Source: Bacillota bacterium
GTDB lineage: Bacteria; Bacillota; Clostridia; Lachnospirales; Lachnospiraceae
Assembly: GCA_023408815.1 (NCBI GenBank)
Contig: JAEYJO010000080.1
Coordinates: 100,265-164,264, forward strand
DNA: 64,000 nucleotides
Reading direction: 5' to 3'
Shown piece after piece: positions 7,114-16,200 of the stretch. Both the position numbers and the translations under genes were made by a program. How positions within the stretch are numbered: the first letter of the stretch is position 1; every line of letters begins with the position of its first letter. The notes beneath the pieces are model-generated. The model ran no database searches, was not told the origin of the DNA, and saw only the letters and a program-made list of their open reading frames with translations.

Positions 7114-9948
7114 ATGATTCGATTTGTATGGCAGAAATTAATACATAAAAAATGGCTGAATATGTGTACTTTTTTGGGGATTGTCCTCCTGGTCAGCGTT
7201 GCTGCCGGAAACGTGCTCTATCAGGGAGCCGCGCTTAATAAGCTGTTGCAGAACAAGTTCGATACTTATATCGGAGAGCATAACGCATATCCGGCGCTGG
7301 TAGAGGTTGTTTACCCCTTTTCCTATACGGATAGGGAGGAGGAAGCTGTCGTTCAGGCAAAGAAGGTGTGTGAGTCGGTCGGTGCAGCCATAGAGAACAA
7401 GCTCCCCGTTAAGGAAAAAGACAGTGTTATGCTGTTTACCTCCGACAGCCTTTTAGGCGTTCCTGCTTATCAGAGCGACGACTCTAAGCAGGACTACTTT
7501 TTTATCCCCAGCTATATGGAGAATATGGAAGGGCATACGAAGATATTAAAGGGAGAGCTTTTTGCGGAAGCAGCGGATGAAGAAGGTGTATATGAATGTA
7601 TCGTAAATGAGAGCATGATTTTTAATTATAATCTTTCCGTCGGAGAAGTAATAACCTTTCCGAAGACTCAGATGAAGGATGGGAAGGAGCTTAAAATCCG
7701 CATTGCAGGAATTTTTAAGGAAAATGACAGCCATGACAGTTATTGGGTGAGATTCCCGGGCAGCTATGAGAACAATCTGTTCATTTCCCAGGCCGCTCTG
7801 GACGAAATCATGAGCGGCAGGGACGCCGATACGGTAAATATGAGCCTTATCTACGATGTACTTTTGGATTATGAGAGCATGAGCTATAAGCAGGCGGATG
7901 ATACGATAGCCGGTCTGGCAGATATAACGGCGAGCCCTCCGGCGGTGAAGATGACGGTCAATTCGGGGCTGGGAGAGCTTCTTGGCGGCTATATGGATGC
8001 ACAGAATCAGGTAAAGGCGACCATGAGGACCTTACAGATACCTCTTCTTGTACTGCTGATGGTTTTTCTGTATATGGTATCCTCCCATGTGTTTGAGATG
8101 GAGCAGAATGAAATCGCTATGCTAAAGAGCAGAGGCGTGAGCAATGGACAGATACTTGGCATCTATTTCGCCCAGTCCTTCCTCCTGGCCATAGCGGGAG
8201 CGGTGTTCGGTGTTCTGCTGGGCTGGGTATTCGCCTCCCTTTTAGGAAGCGCTAACGCGTTTATGGAATTCGTAGGAGGGCGGCGCATGCGCATTGCACC
8301 GGATATAGGACTTCCTGTCTCCGTACTGGCGGCGATTCTGGCGGCGGTAATGTTCATGACATTACCGGTGCTCAGGTATACGGCGCTCAGCGTGGTGGAA
8401 ATTAAGAATAAGAAAAATATGGCTGAAAAGTCGTTCTGGGAAAAATATTATCTGGACGTGGCGCTGCTCGCACTTTCCCTCTATATAAGGTACAGCCTTT
8501 TGAACCAGCAGGAGTCGCTGGCACAGCAGATCATACGGGGAGAAAGCATGGACCCCGTTCTTTTCCTGAGCTCGGGAATTTTCATGCTAGGCTGCGGAAT
8601 GGTCTTTCTGAGGCTTTTGAAGCTTGTAATAAAGGCGGTGTACCGCATCGGAAGAAGGCGCTGGAAGCCAGCCGTCTACGTATCCTTCCTTCAAATTATA
8701 AGGACCGGTAAAAAGCAGAACTTTATTTCCGTTTTCCTCATACTCACCATAGCTATGGGAATCTTTTATGCCAATACGGCTCGTACCATGAACACCAGCA
8801 TCGAGGAGCGGATCCGCTACGACACGGGAGCGGATATTGTAGGCAGCGAGCAGTGGAAGAATAATCTGCCCTTCGCAAAGAAGAATAAAAAGCCGGTAAC
8901 CTATGAGGAACCGAATTTCCTTCGCTATGAGGAGTTGTCCGGGCAGGTGCAGAGTATGACCAGGGTCATCAGGGATACCGGCGTGCGCATGTATTACGGC
9001 GATAAGGTATTTGAGCAGAATACGCTCATGGCGATTCATACGAAGGAGTTTGGAGAGACCGCATGGATGAAGGAAAACGCTCTGGATAAGCATTGGTATT
9101 ATTATTTGAACGATATTTCGCAGGCAGCGGACGGCGTACTGGTATCCTCTAATTTCCGCGATAAGATGGGAGTACAGATCGGAGACAGCATCAAATATAC
9201 TCTATTCGATGAGCTGGGCAATGCGAGGGCCTTAGCTACCGCAACTGTTTATGGCTTCGTGGATATTTGGCCGGGGTATTCCCCCTATCGCGAGGAAAGG
9301 ACGGCCGATGGCAGTATCATCTATGCGGATAATTATTTAATTGTAGCGAATTACAGTCAGGTAGTAAGCATTTTCGGCCCTACTCCCTATGAGGTGTGGA
9401 TTAAGGCGGACAGGGGAACTGAGCTGATAAAGGATTTTGCAGCGGAAAAAGGAATAGGATTGACTAATATAGTCGGCGTGAAGGATGAGCTGGTACGAAG
9501 TAAAAATGACGCATCTATTCAGGTGACCAATGGTCTGCTTACCATAAGCTTCCTTGTCATACTTATCCTTTGTACCGTCGGCTTTTTGATTCATTGGATT
9601 CTGGTCATCAGGAAACGGGAGCTAATGTTCGGGATATACCGTGCGATGGGGCTTTCCATGGGAGAGGTGAAATATATGCTCGTTCACGAGCAGATTTTTT
9701 CATCTATGACAGCGATAGCGACAGGCGCCTTTGTCGGCTTCTTCGCGTCCTATCTCTATATTCCGCTCCTTATGATTGCTTATCTGCCCAGGAAGCATGC
9801 GCTGGCCTTCGAGGTGGTAAGCGCTCCTCTCGATATGATAAGAATCGGCGGGGTACTTGCTGTTATGTTAACTATATGCTTCCTCGTACTGGCGAAGGTG
9901 GTAGCTGGTATGAAGATTGCACAGGCATTAAAGCTCGGGGAAGATTAG
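7114..9948 (+). CDS. FtsX/MacB-type ABC transporter permease
   Basis: 944 aa. An N-terminal membrane segment (about residues 15-36) is followed by a large extracytoplasmic domain (about 40-305), an FtsX domain of several membrane helices (about 308-430), further helices near 445-500 and 535-555, a second extracytoplasmic domain, and a C-terminal FtsX domain (about 805-944) with a FGIYRAMGLS motif. This is the two-FtsX-domain long permease form (LolCE/BceB-like fold), which acts by mechanotransmission rather than by a classic channel. It is tightly coupled to the adaptor upstream and the ATPase 17 bp downstream. Confidence 0.9.
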   Translation: MIRFVWQKLIHKKWLNMCTFLGIVLLVSVAAGNVLYQGAALNKLLQNKFDTYIGEHNAYPALVEVVYPFSYTDREEEAVVQAKKVCESVGAAIENKLPVKEKDSVMLFTSDSLLGVPAYQSDDSKQDYFFIPSYMENMEGHTKILKGELFAEAADEEGVYECIVNESMIFNYNLSVGEVITFPKTQMKDGKELKIRIAGIFKENDSHDSYWVRFPGSYENNLFISQAALDEIMSGRDADTVNMSLIYDVLLDYESMSYKQADDTIAGLADITASPPAVKMTVNSGLGELLGGYMDAQNQVKATMRTLQIPLLVLLMVFLYMVSSHVFEMEQNEIAMLKSRGVSNGQILGIYFAQSFLLAIAGAVFGVLLGWVFASLLGSANAFMEFVGGRRMRIAPDIGLPVSVLAAILAAVMFMTLPVLRYTALSVVEIKNKKNMAEKSFWEKYYLDVALLALSLYIRYSLLNQQESLAQQIIRGESMDPVLFLSSGIFMLGCGMVFLRLLKLVIKAVYRIGRRRWKPAVYVSFLQIIRTGKKQNFISVFLILTIAMGIFYANTARTMNTSIEERIRYDTGADIVGSEQWKNNLPFAKKNKKPVTYEEPNFLRYEELSGQVQSMTRVIRDTGVRMYYGDKVFEQNTLMAIHTKEFGETAWMKENALDKHWYYYLNDISQAADGVLVSSNFRDKMGVQIGDSIKYTLFDELGNARALATATVYGFVDIWPGYSPYREERTADGSIIYADNYLIVANYSQVVSIFGPTPYEVWIKADRGTELIKDFAAEKGIGLTNIVGVKDELVRSKNDASIQVTNGLLTISFLVILILCTVGFLIHWILVIRKRELMFGIYRAMGLSMGEVKYMLVHEQIFSSMTAIATGAFVGFFASYLYIPLLMIAYLPRKHALAFEVVSAPLDMIRIGGVLAVMLTICFLVLAKVVAGMKIAQALKLGED

Positions 9949-9965
9949 CGGAAAGGCGATAAGAG

Positions 9966-10667
9966 ATGAAGGAAAAGAAAAAAATAATTAGTACGTCGGC
10001 GCTTACAAAAAAATTTCCTCTTGCCGGAGGCAGTGAGATTACGGTCCTTAAAGGAATCGACATAGAGGTAGAAGAAGGAACGCTCGCTATATTGAAGGGA
10101 CGTTCCGGTTCGGGAAAGACTACACTGGTCAATATTCTGAGTGCGCTGGATTTGCCGACAGAAGGCAAGGTGTTTTTTGACGGGAAAGAAATGAACGCTA
10201 TGTCGGAGCATCAGAGAGAAGAGCTTCGAAGATATCATATGGGCTATATTTTTCAGGCGGTAGCCCTTGTCCCCGTTATGAATGTATATGAAAATGTGGA
10301 GTTTTCTTTAAGGCTCGCGGGTTATGAGAAGGATAGGAAAGAGCGTGTGGAGGAATGCCTTAAGAAGGTGGGACTTGTGAAACGTATGTATCACATGCCC
10401 CAGGAGCTTTCCGGCGGCGAGCAGCAGCGGGTGGCGATAGCGCGGGCACTGGCGCATAATCCCAAGGTGGTGTTTGCAGACGAGCCTACAGGGGCGCTGG
10501 ATACCGATAACGGACTTTTGGTAGTAAAACTTTTTAAGGAGCTGGTGGAGCAGGAGGGCGTTACAATCGTCATGACGACCCACGATCCCAGCCTGATGGA
10601 GCTTGGGGATGCGGTTTTCGAAATAGAGGATGGTGTGATAGTTGGAAGAGATGATGATAGTTTGTGA
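9966..10667 (+). CDS. ABC transporter ATPase (LolD/MacB type), first of two
   Basis: 233 aa. Walker A GRSGSGKTT near residue 46, Q-loop, ABC signature LSGGEQQRVAIARAL, Walker B VVFADEPTGALD and the switch His in TTHDPS are all intact. It belongs to the family that pairs with FtsX-type permeases. Its end overlaps the start region of the next ATPase gene. It may form a heterodimer with that product on the long permease (inference). Confidence 0.92.
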   Translation: MKEKKKIISTSALTKKFPLAGGSEITVLKGIDIEVEEGTLAILKGRSGSGKTTLVNILSALDLPTEGKVFFDGKEMNAMSEHQREELRRYHMGYIFQAVALVPVMNVYENVEFSLRLAGYEKDRKERVEECLKKVGLVKRMYHMPQELSGGEQQRVAIARALAHNPKVVFADEPTGALDTDNGLLVVKLFKELVEQEGVTIVMTTHDPSLMELGDAVFEIEDGVIVGRDDDSL

Positions 10668-11544
10668 CGGATTAGTAAAAATATATAAGACGAACACGGT
10701 AGAGGTTATGGCTCTGCAGGGACTTGATATGAATGTGGCAAAGGGCGAGCTGATGGCGGTGGTAGGCAACAGCGGCAGTGGGAAGTCCACATTTCTCAAT
10801 ATGGTGGGCGGTCTCATCAAGCCCTCCGCAGGGCAGCTTCTTGTGGATGGCAAGGACTTGTTCCGTCTGAGTGAAAAGCAGCTTGTGGATTATAAGAGAA
10901 ATACGGTAGGCTTCGTCTGGCAGAAGAATTCCAGAAATCTGTTCCCTTATCTGAGCGCAGTCCGCAACGTGGAAGTGCCGATGCAGTTTTGCAAGGCTAA
11001 CGAAGCGATGAGAAGCGAGGCAAAGAGACGGGAGAGAGCTTTGGAGCTTCTGGAACTGGTAGGCATGTCCCATCGCAAGGACAGTCTGCTCCATCAATTA
11101 TCGGGCGGAGAACAGCAGAGAGTGGCTATCGCCATAGCTCTCGCTAATGGTCCGAAGCTTCTGTTAGCAGATGAGCCTACGGGAGCGGTTGACCAGAAAA
11201 CATCCCTGATGATTCAGGACATGTTCCGTGTGCTGAACAGAGAACTGGGAGTAACCATCGTTATCGTTACCCACGATGTGAGCCTTTCCAAAAAGGTAGA
11301 CCGGGTGGTCATGATACGTGACGGAAAAATCAGCAGTGAACGCGTCATGAAGCAAGGTTATCTGGAACGAATGAAGCATCTGGATGTAAGCGAGCTGGAG
11401 ACAGAGAATATGCAGGAGGAGTTTGCGGTGCTCGATAGAGCAGGAAGGGTGCAGCTTACCAAGGGCATACTGGAGCAGGCGGGAATCGAAGGAAATCGCG
11501 TGCGGATAGAGGTTCAGGACGGAAAAATTATAATATCCGCTTAA
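10654..11544 (+). CDS. ABC transporter ATPase, second of two, with C-terminal extension
   Basis: About 296 aa. Walker A GNSGSGKST, signature LSGGEQQRVAIAIAL, Walker B LLLADEPTGAVD and switch His in VTHDVS are intact. Residues after about 225 form an extra acidic domain (SELETENMQEEFAVLDRAG and onwards) absent from the first ATPase. The frame overlaps the preceding gene. TTG 10642, ATG 10651 and ATG 10654 are possible starts; 10654 suits the GGAAG site at 10644-10648. It ends the export operon. Confidence 0.9.
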   Translation: MIVCDGLVKIYKTNTVEVMALQGLDMNVAKGELMAVVGNSGSGKSTFLNMVGGLIKPSAGQLLVDGKDLFRLSEKQLVDYKRNTVGFVWQKNSRNLFPYLSAVRNVEVPMQFCKANEAMRSEAKRRERALELLELVGMSHRKDSLLHQLSGGEQQRVAIAIALANGPKLLLADEPTGAVDQKTSLMIQDMFRVLNRELGVTIVIVTHDVSLSKKVDRVVMIRDGKISSERVMKQGYLERMKHLDVSELETENMQEEFAVLDRAGRVQLTKGILEQAGIEGNRVRIEVQDGKIIISA

Positions 11545-11661
11545 GGCGTGTCCGATTATTCACACCCGGAATGTGATTAAGTCACGGAAGAAAGTTTTTT
11601 CTTATGCTACTATATACTCATAAAAACAGTATTTTGTTTTGAAAGGAGTATAGTTACTGAT

Positions 11662-14193
11662 ATGGTAAAGAAAGAATATGCAAAAACCGTAATTATCGGC
11701 GGTGTCGCCGGAGGAGCTACCGCGGCCGCACGCCTTAGAAGAATGGATGAACATATGGAAATCGTCATATTGGAAAGGGGAGAGTATATCTCCTACGCGA
11801 ACTGCGGCCTCCCTTACTATATTGGCGATACGATAAAGGAAAGGGATAATCTTCTGCTGCAGACGCCGGGAGAGATGAAAAAGAGATTCAACATTGAGGT
11901 GCGTGTGCAAAATGAGGTAACCGCGATTCATAAGGAAGAAAAAAAGGTGGAAGTAAAGAATTTAAAAACGGGAGAAAGCTATGAGGAAAGCTACGACGCT
12001 CTTATCATCGCTACCGGATCCTCGCCGCTTAAGCCGCCTATCCCAGGAATCGAGGGAGAGAATATTTTTACCCTGTGGACCGTTCCCGATACGGATAGGA
12101 TAAAGGAATATATAGCTGTGAATAAGCCGAAAAGCGCAGCTGTCATCGGGGGTGGTTTCATCGGTCTGGAAATGGCGGAAAATCTCCATGCGGCAGGGCT
12201 TAAGGTGAGCATCATCGAGATGCAAAGTCAGGTCATGGCACCCATGGATTATGAGATGGCACAGCTTCTTCATGAGAATCTGGAGATGAACGGGGTAGAG
12301 CTGATACTGGGAGACGGCGTTTCCTCCTTCGGGAATAAAGGCAATTCGACGACAATTCATCTAACCAGCGGAAAAGCAGTAGAAGCCGATATGGTAATTC
12401 TTTCTATCGGTATCCGTCCCAACAGTGCTCTTGCCAAGGAAGCGGGAATCTTATTGAATGCCAGAGGCGGAGTAATAACCGACGAATATATGAGAACCTC
12501 CGAACCGGATATCTATGCGGTAGGAGACGTGATAGAAACGGAGAACTATATATTAAAGGAAAGAACCATGGTACCCCTGGCGGGGCCGGCCAATAAGCAG
12601 GCGAGAGTACTGGCGGACGTGATGACAGGGACGGACAGAACTTACAAGGGAGTGCAGGCGACTTCCGTTGCCAAGGTATTCGACTTGACGGCAGCGGCGG
12701 TAGGCGTTAACGAAAAGACACTGATTGGAAAAGGACTGATAAAGGAAAAAGATTATTATTCTATCTTGATTGACCAGAAATCTCATGCCGGTTATTATCC
12801 CGGTGCAGTTATGTTGACTATGAAACTGCTTTTCGACAAGGCGGGAAAGATTCTGGGTGCACAGATCATCGGTGAGGACGGAGCGGATAAGAGGATCGAT
12901 GTGCTGGCGACGGTTATGCGCCTGAATGGAACGATATACGATCTGGCAGAACTCGAGCTGGCATATGCACCTCCCTATTCCTCAGCGAAGGACCCTGTGA
13001 ATATGCTGGGCTTCGTGGCACAGAACATATTAGAGGGGCTGGTAAGTTTCATCTCATATGATGAGATGGATCTTATGCTGGCGGAGAAAAAGGATGGCTT
13101 TACCATCTTAGATGTGACGGAAGCGGTGGAGCGTGAGGTATTTTCCATCCCCGGATCTTACCATATTCCGTTAGGTCAGCTTAGAGAACGCATGCAAGAG
13201 CTTACCAGAGATAAGCTGCTTATCGTATACTGCGCAATCGGTGTACGCGCTTATAACGGTGCGAGGATATTGATGCAGAACGGCTTTGCCAACGTGAAGG
13301 TGCTTTCGGGAGGAATAACGTTCTACAAGTCCATGCACTACAGAGATAGAAACGAGAGTGCAGGCGGCAGTGGACAGCAGGAGCTGAAGGCGGCTCAGGA
13401 AAGCGAGGATGCCCTGGGAATGGACGATATAACGGTGAAGGTAATTAAAAGCGTAGACTGCTGCGGAATGCAGTGTCCGGGCCCCATCATGAAGGTGAAC
13501 GAAGCCCTTTGTGAAATGAAACCCGGAGAAATCCTTAAGGTATGCGCTACCGACATGGGATTTGTAAAAGATGTGGAGTCGTGGTGCCGAAGGACCGGCA
13601 ATATCTTCCTTAAGTCAGAGAGAAACGAATACAAAACGCCCGGGGAAAAGGGAAACGTCGTGTTCATCAGAAAAGGTACCGGAGAATGCCGGATAAAAGA
13701 AGACGGGTGCGAGGACAGTAAAGTGCAGGGAAAAACGATGGTGGTGTTCAGCGGTGATCTGGATAAGGTGCTTGCCTCTTTTATCATCGCCAACGGAGCA
13801 GCCGCAATGGGACGCCCGGTTACGATGTTTTTCACCTTCTGGGGATTGAACGCCCTTCGCAGACCGGAAAAACAAAGTGTGAGAAAGCCCTTCATCGAGA
13901 AGATGTTCGGGGCCATGATGCCGCGGGGAGTGAAGAAACTTACGCTGTCCCGTATGAATATGGCAGGCATGGGAACCGCAATGATGAAGAAGGTAATGAC
14001 GGATAAGAATGTAGATTCTCTGGAAGCGCTGATGATGCAGGCGATGGCAAACGGTGTGAAGCTCGTGGCATGCACTATGTCCATGGATGTAATGGGAATT
14101 ACGAAGGAGGAGCTGATCGACGGAGTGGAGCTGGCAGGTGTAGCCTCTTATCTGGGAGATGCGGAAGAATCTAACGTAAATTTATTTATTTAA
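11662..14193 (+). CDS. Four-domain redox protein: CoA-disulfide-reductase-like, rhodanese, TusA, DsrE
   Basis: 843 aa. Residues 1-450 are a FAD/NAD(P)H pyridine-nucleotide-disulfide oxidoreductase of the CoA-disulfide reductase/NADH oxidase group (GGVAGGATAAARLRR dinucleotide fold; single active Cys48 in SYANCGLPYY). About 465-560 is a rhodanese domain with loop Cys524 (YCAIGVRAYNG). About 594-670 is a TusA/SirA domain with the CPGP motif at Cys605. About 690-843 is a DsrE/peroxiredoxin-like domain. Each sulfur-carrying domain keeps its Cys, which suggests persulfide or CoA-SSH handling by relay within one chain. Similar fusions are known in clostridia. A ribosome site GAAAGGAG precedes the ATG. 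Thioredoxin follows. Confidence 0.9.
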   Translation: MVKKEYAKTVIIGGVAGGATAAARLRRMDEHMEIVILERGEYISYANCGLPYYIGDTIKERDNLLLQTPGEMKKRFNIEVRVQNEVTAIHKEEKKVEVKNLKTGESYEESYDALIIATGSSPLKPPIPGIEGENIFTLWTVPDTDRIKEYIAVNKPKSAAVIGGGFIGLEMAENLHAAGLKVSIIEMQSQVMAPMDYEMAQLLHENLEMNGVELILGDGVSSFGNKGNSTTIHLTSGKAVEADMVILSIGIRPNSALAKEAGILLNARGGVITDEYMRTSEPDIYAVGDVIETENYILKERTMVPLAGPANKQARVLADVMTGTDRTYKGVQATSVAKVFDLTAAAVGVNEKTLIGKGLIKEKDYYSILIDQKSHAGYYPGAVMLTMKLLFDKAGKILGAQIIGEDGADKRIDVLATVMRLNGTIYDLAELELAYAPPYSSAKDPVNMLGFVAQNILEGLVSFISYDEMDLMLAEKKDGFTILDVTEAVEREVFSIPGSYHIPLGQLRERMQELTRDKLLIVYCAIGVRAYNGARILMQNGFANVKVLSGGITFYKSMHYRDRNESAGGSGQQELKAAQESEDALGMDDITVKVIKSVDCCGMQCPGPIMKVNEALCEMKPGEILKVCATDMGFVKDVESWCRRTGNIFLKSERNEYKTPGEKGNVVFIRKGTGECRIKEDGCEDSKVQGKTMVVFSGDLDKVLASFIIANGAAAMGRPVTMFFTFWGLNALRRPEKQSVRKPFIEKMFGAMMPRGVKKLTLSRMNMAGMGTAMMKKVMTDKNVDSLEALMMQAMANGVKLVACTMSMDVMGITKEELIDGVELAGVASYLGDAEESNVNLFI

Positions 14194-14210
14194 CGAAAGT
14201 TCGGTTTACC

Positions 14211-14256
14211 GGAGATTTGTGCTTAAGGCGTGCAGGCACGCCCGCACAAAGTCTCC
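14211..14256 (+). promoter_or_regulatory. Nested hairpin between the redox fusion gene and trxA
   Basis: Outer arms GGAGATTTGTGC and GCACAAAGTCTCC enclose an inner stem GGCGTG/CACGCC. There is no long T run, so it is more likely an RNA-processing or stability element than a full terminator (inference). It could set the ratio of fusion protein to thioredoxin. Confidence 0.5.
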
Positions 14257-14282
14257 ATATTTTGAAAGGAGCATGGTATAAA

Positions 14283-14588
14283 ATGAAAGAGATTAATTTG
14301 ACAAAAAACAATTTTGAGGTAGAGGTAATGGGATCTGATAAACCCGTATTGGTAGACTTCTGGGCGCCATGGTGCGGCCCCTGCCGTATGGTGCTTCCTA
14401 TTGTGGAGGAATTGGCAGAGGAGCTTACCGATGTGAAGGTATGCAAGGTGAATGTAGATGAGGAGCAGGAGTTAGCAGCGCGCTTCCGCGTGATGACCAT
14501 ACCTACGCTCATAGTTTTCAAGGAGGGCAAAGCGGTGAATACCTCCATCGGAGCGAAATCCAAGGCCGAAATCTTGAAAATGCTATAA
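14283..14588 (+). CDS. trxA: Thioredoxin
   Basis: 101 aa, normal thioredoxin length, with the WCGPC active site at residues 30-34 and the cis-Pro motif MTIPT. It reduces protein disulfides in the cytoplasm. An upstream in-frame start at 14217 was rejected because the extension is not thioredoxin-like and the ribosome site GAAAGGAG lies at about 14264. Its placement after the CoA-disulfide-reductase/rhodanese/TusA/DsrE gene suggests a shared thiol or persulfide function. Confidence 0.95.
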   Translation: MKEINLTKNNFEVEVMGSDKPVLVDFWAPWCGPCRMVLPIVEELAEELTDVKVCKVNVDEEQELAARFRVMTIPTLIVFKEGKAVNTSIGAKSKAEILKML

Positions 14589-14602
14589 TTTAAAATAAAA
14601 TA

Positions 14603-15277
14603 TCAGACGAGAGTCATCAGTTTTTTGTGGTCAGTGATAAGGATCTCGCCGCGGGAAATCCGCACGAGTCCTTCGGATGAGAAGTATTTCAGCATCCGGC
14701 TGACCACTTCTCTTGCGCTTCCCATGTATTTTGCGATTTCCTCGTGGGTCATTCTAAGACTTTGGGAGCCTGTCTTGGATGTTTCGTCCAGCAGAAAATG
14801 GGCCAGTCTCTTATCGAAGCTCATAAATAATATTTGCTGCATCGCCCACATGGCGTCGGAGAAACGTTCTGTTGCCTTCCTGTAAGCGAAAGCTTCCACA
14901 TAAATATTTTCCTGCATTATGGATAAAAAGACCGCAGAATCCAGCTGAAGAAGCTCGCAGTCCGTTACGGCATCTATAGACACATCGAAAGTAATGCTAT
15001 GCAGAACACAGGCTGCGGAAAGAATGCAGACACTGCCGGAACGGATGCGGTATAGAGTAACTTCCCTCCCTTCTTCTGAGAGGATATACACTCTGAGCGT
15101 ACCGGTTTTCGGAAGTAACAGACCGACGCAGTCAAGGTCTGCGGTATGTATGGAGCTGTCTTTCTGATAACGGACAACGGAGGTGTTCTTTATGATTTTG
15201 TCCTTTTGCTTATCCGTCAATTTATCCCAAAATGTCAGATGTTTTTTGAATAACAATATCTCGTTCGTGCTAAGCAT
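14603..15277 (-). CDS. Crp/Fnr family transcriptional regulator
   Basis: About 224 aa. An N-terminal cyclic-nucleotide-binding-type beta barrel (about residues 20-130) is followed by a dimer helix and a C-terminal HTH_CRP domain (MTHEEIAKYMGSAREVVSRMLKYF). There is no N-terminal Cys cluster for an Fe-S centre, so it is not a classical FNR. The start at 15277 is preceded by GAAAGGCGG; the longer frame to 15343 lacks a site. It converges on trxA with a 14-bp gap, so control of the neighbouring redox genes is plausible (inference). Confidence 0.87.
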   Translation of the reverse strand: MLSTNEILLFKKHLTFWDKLTDKQKDKIIKNTSVVRYQKDSSIHTADLDCVGLLLPKTGTLRVYILSEEGREVTLYRIRSGSVCILSAACVLHSITFDVSIDAVTDCELLQLDSAVFLSIMQENIYVEAFAYRKATERFSDAMWAMQQILFMSFDKRLAHFLLDETSKTGSQSLRMTHEEIAKYMGSAREVVSRMLKYFSSEGLVRISRGEILITDHKKLMTLV

Positions 15278-15432
15278 AGCGAGCCGCCTTTCTCTGTTCC
15301 GGCATACATGTAATATAACGGCACCGGATAACCGATATGACATATCAAATATAATTCTATCATATATTGTACACGGAAATACTCTGATTCACAACAAACC
15401 AGTTGAAAAAACTGTAAAAGGCTAGTACAATT

Positions 15433-15480
15433 GTTACTGTTCATGCAACAGCTTAACACTTGCTGTTAAGCTGCTGTATA
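15433..15480. repeat. GTTACTGTTCA half-repeat joined to CAGCTTAACA hairpin
   Basis: A half copy of the dispersed GTTACTG repeat (15433-15443) is followed by a perfect 10-bp hairpin, CAGCTTAACA / TGTTAAGCTG (15449-15473, loop CTTGC). The same hairpin, with the loop complemented, occurs at 44264-44288, again beside a GTTACTG repeat. Confidence 0.65.
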
Positions 15481-15532
15481 ACCACGATAGCCGAGTTTGA
15501 CAAGAATCCGGTTTACGGAAAGGGGAGGTCCT

Positions 15533-15775
15533 ATGCGGGAAATGGAATTTAAAATGGAGCGTCAGGGGCTGCTGCGGGAGGGTGATTCCGTTACAGTGAC
15601 GGAAGGAGTTCTTCCCAGCAACTATTACTACACCATCGACCCGTCGCTTGCCATGTCGGGCAACTATCCCTTTAATCAGCGGATGTTTGCAAGGCAGGGT
15701 GTGGTAACGCGGGTCATCGAGAACGACAGAGGTTTTTATGTGATGGCGCAGTTCGACGAAGGTAATAAAGAGTAA
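15533..15775 (+). CDS. Small conserved-looking protein of unknown function
   Basis: 80 aa from the ATG at 15533, chosen for its very strong ribosome site AGGGGAGG five bases upstream. The sequence has a basic/acidic N-terminus, an aromatic patch (SNYYYTIDPSLAMSGNYPF) and a C-terminal beta-rich part (VVTRVIENDRGFYVMAQFDE). No signal peptide or membrane segment. I do not recognise a family. It lies 20 bp before ridA and may be co-transcribed with ridA and aroK. Confidence 0.7.
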   Translation: MREMEFKMERQGLLREGDSVTVTEGVLPSNYYYTIDPSLAMSGNYPFNQRMFARQGVVTRVIENDRGFYVMAQFDEGNKE

Positions 15776-15795
15776 TCAATTCAGGAGGAAAGCAT

Positions 15796-16173
15796 ATGTT
15801 AAAAAAATTGTCTACAGATAAGGCACCGGCGGCGATTGGACCGTATTCTCAAGGAATCATAGCAGGCGATATGCTGTTTGCATCCGGACAGATTCCACTA
15901 GATCCTGCTACGGGCGATATGAAAGGAAGCGACATTATAGAGCAGGCGGAGCAGGTAATGAAAAATGTAGGAGCGATACTTACAGAGGCTGATACCGATT
16001 ATACGAAGGTAGTAAAGACAACATGCTTCTTAGCTGACATGGCGGATTTTGCGGCTTTTAACGGGGTATATGAAAAATATTTTACCGAGAAGCCCGCACG
16101 CAGCTGTGTAGCGGTAAAACAGCTTCCGAAGAATGTTCTCTGTGAGGTAGAGGTTATCGCATATCTTGGCTGA
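15796..16173 (+). CDS. ridA: RidA/YjgF family enamine/imine deaminase
   Basis: 125 aa, full length. RidA hydrolyses reactive 2-aminoacrylate and related imines made by PLP enzymes. Family motifs include an N-terminal AIGPYSQ, FASGQIPLDP, and the C-terminal RSCVAVKQLPKN segment whose Arg binds the substrate carboxylate. A strong AGGAGG site lies upstream. The neighbouring trp genes include PLP enzymes that are possible sources of such imines. Confidence 0.95.
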   Translation: MLKKLSTDKAPAAIGPYSQGIIAGDMLFASGQIPLDPATGDMKGSDIIEQAEQVMKNVGAILTEADTDYTKVVKTTCFLADMADFAAFNGVYEKYFTEKPARSCVAVKQLPKNVLCEVEVIAYLG

Positions 16174-16200
16174 CAGAGCTGAAAGGTATATGGTTGCAGG

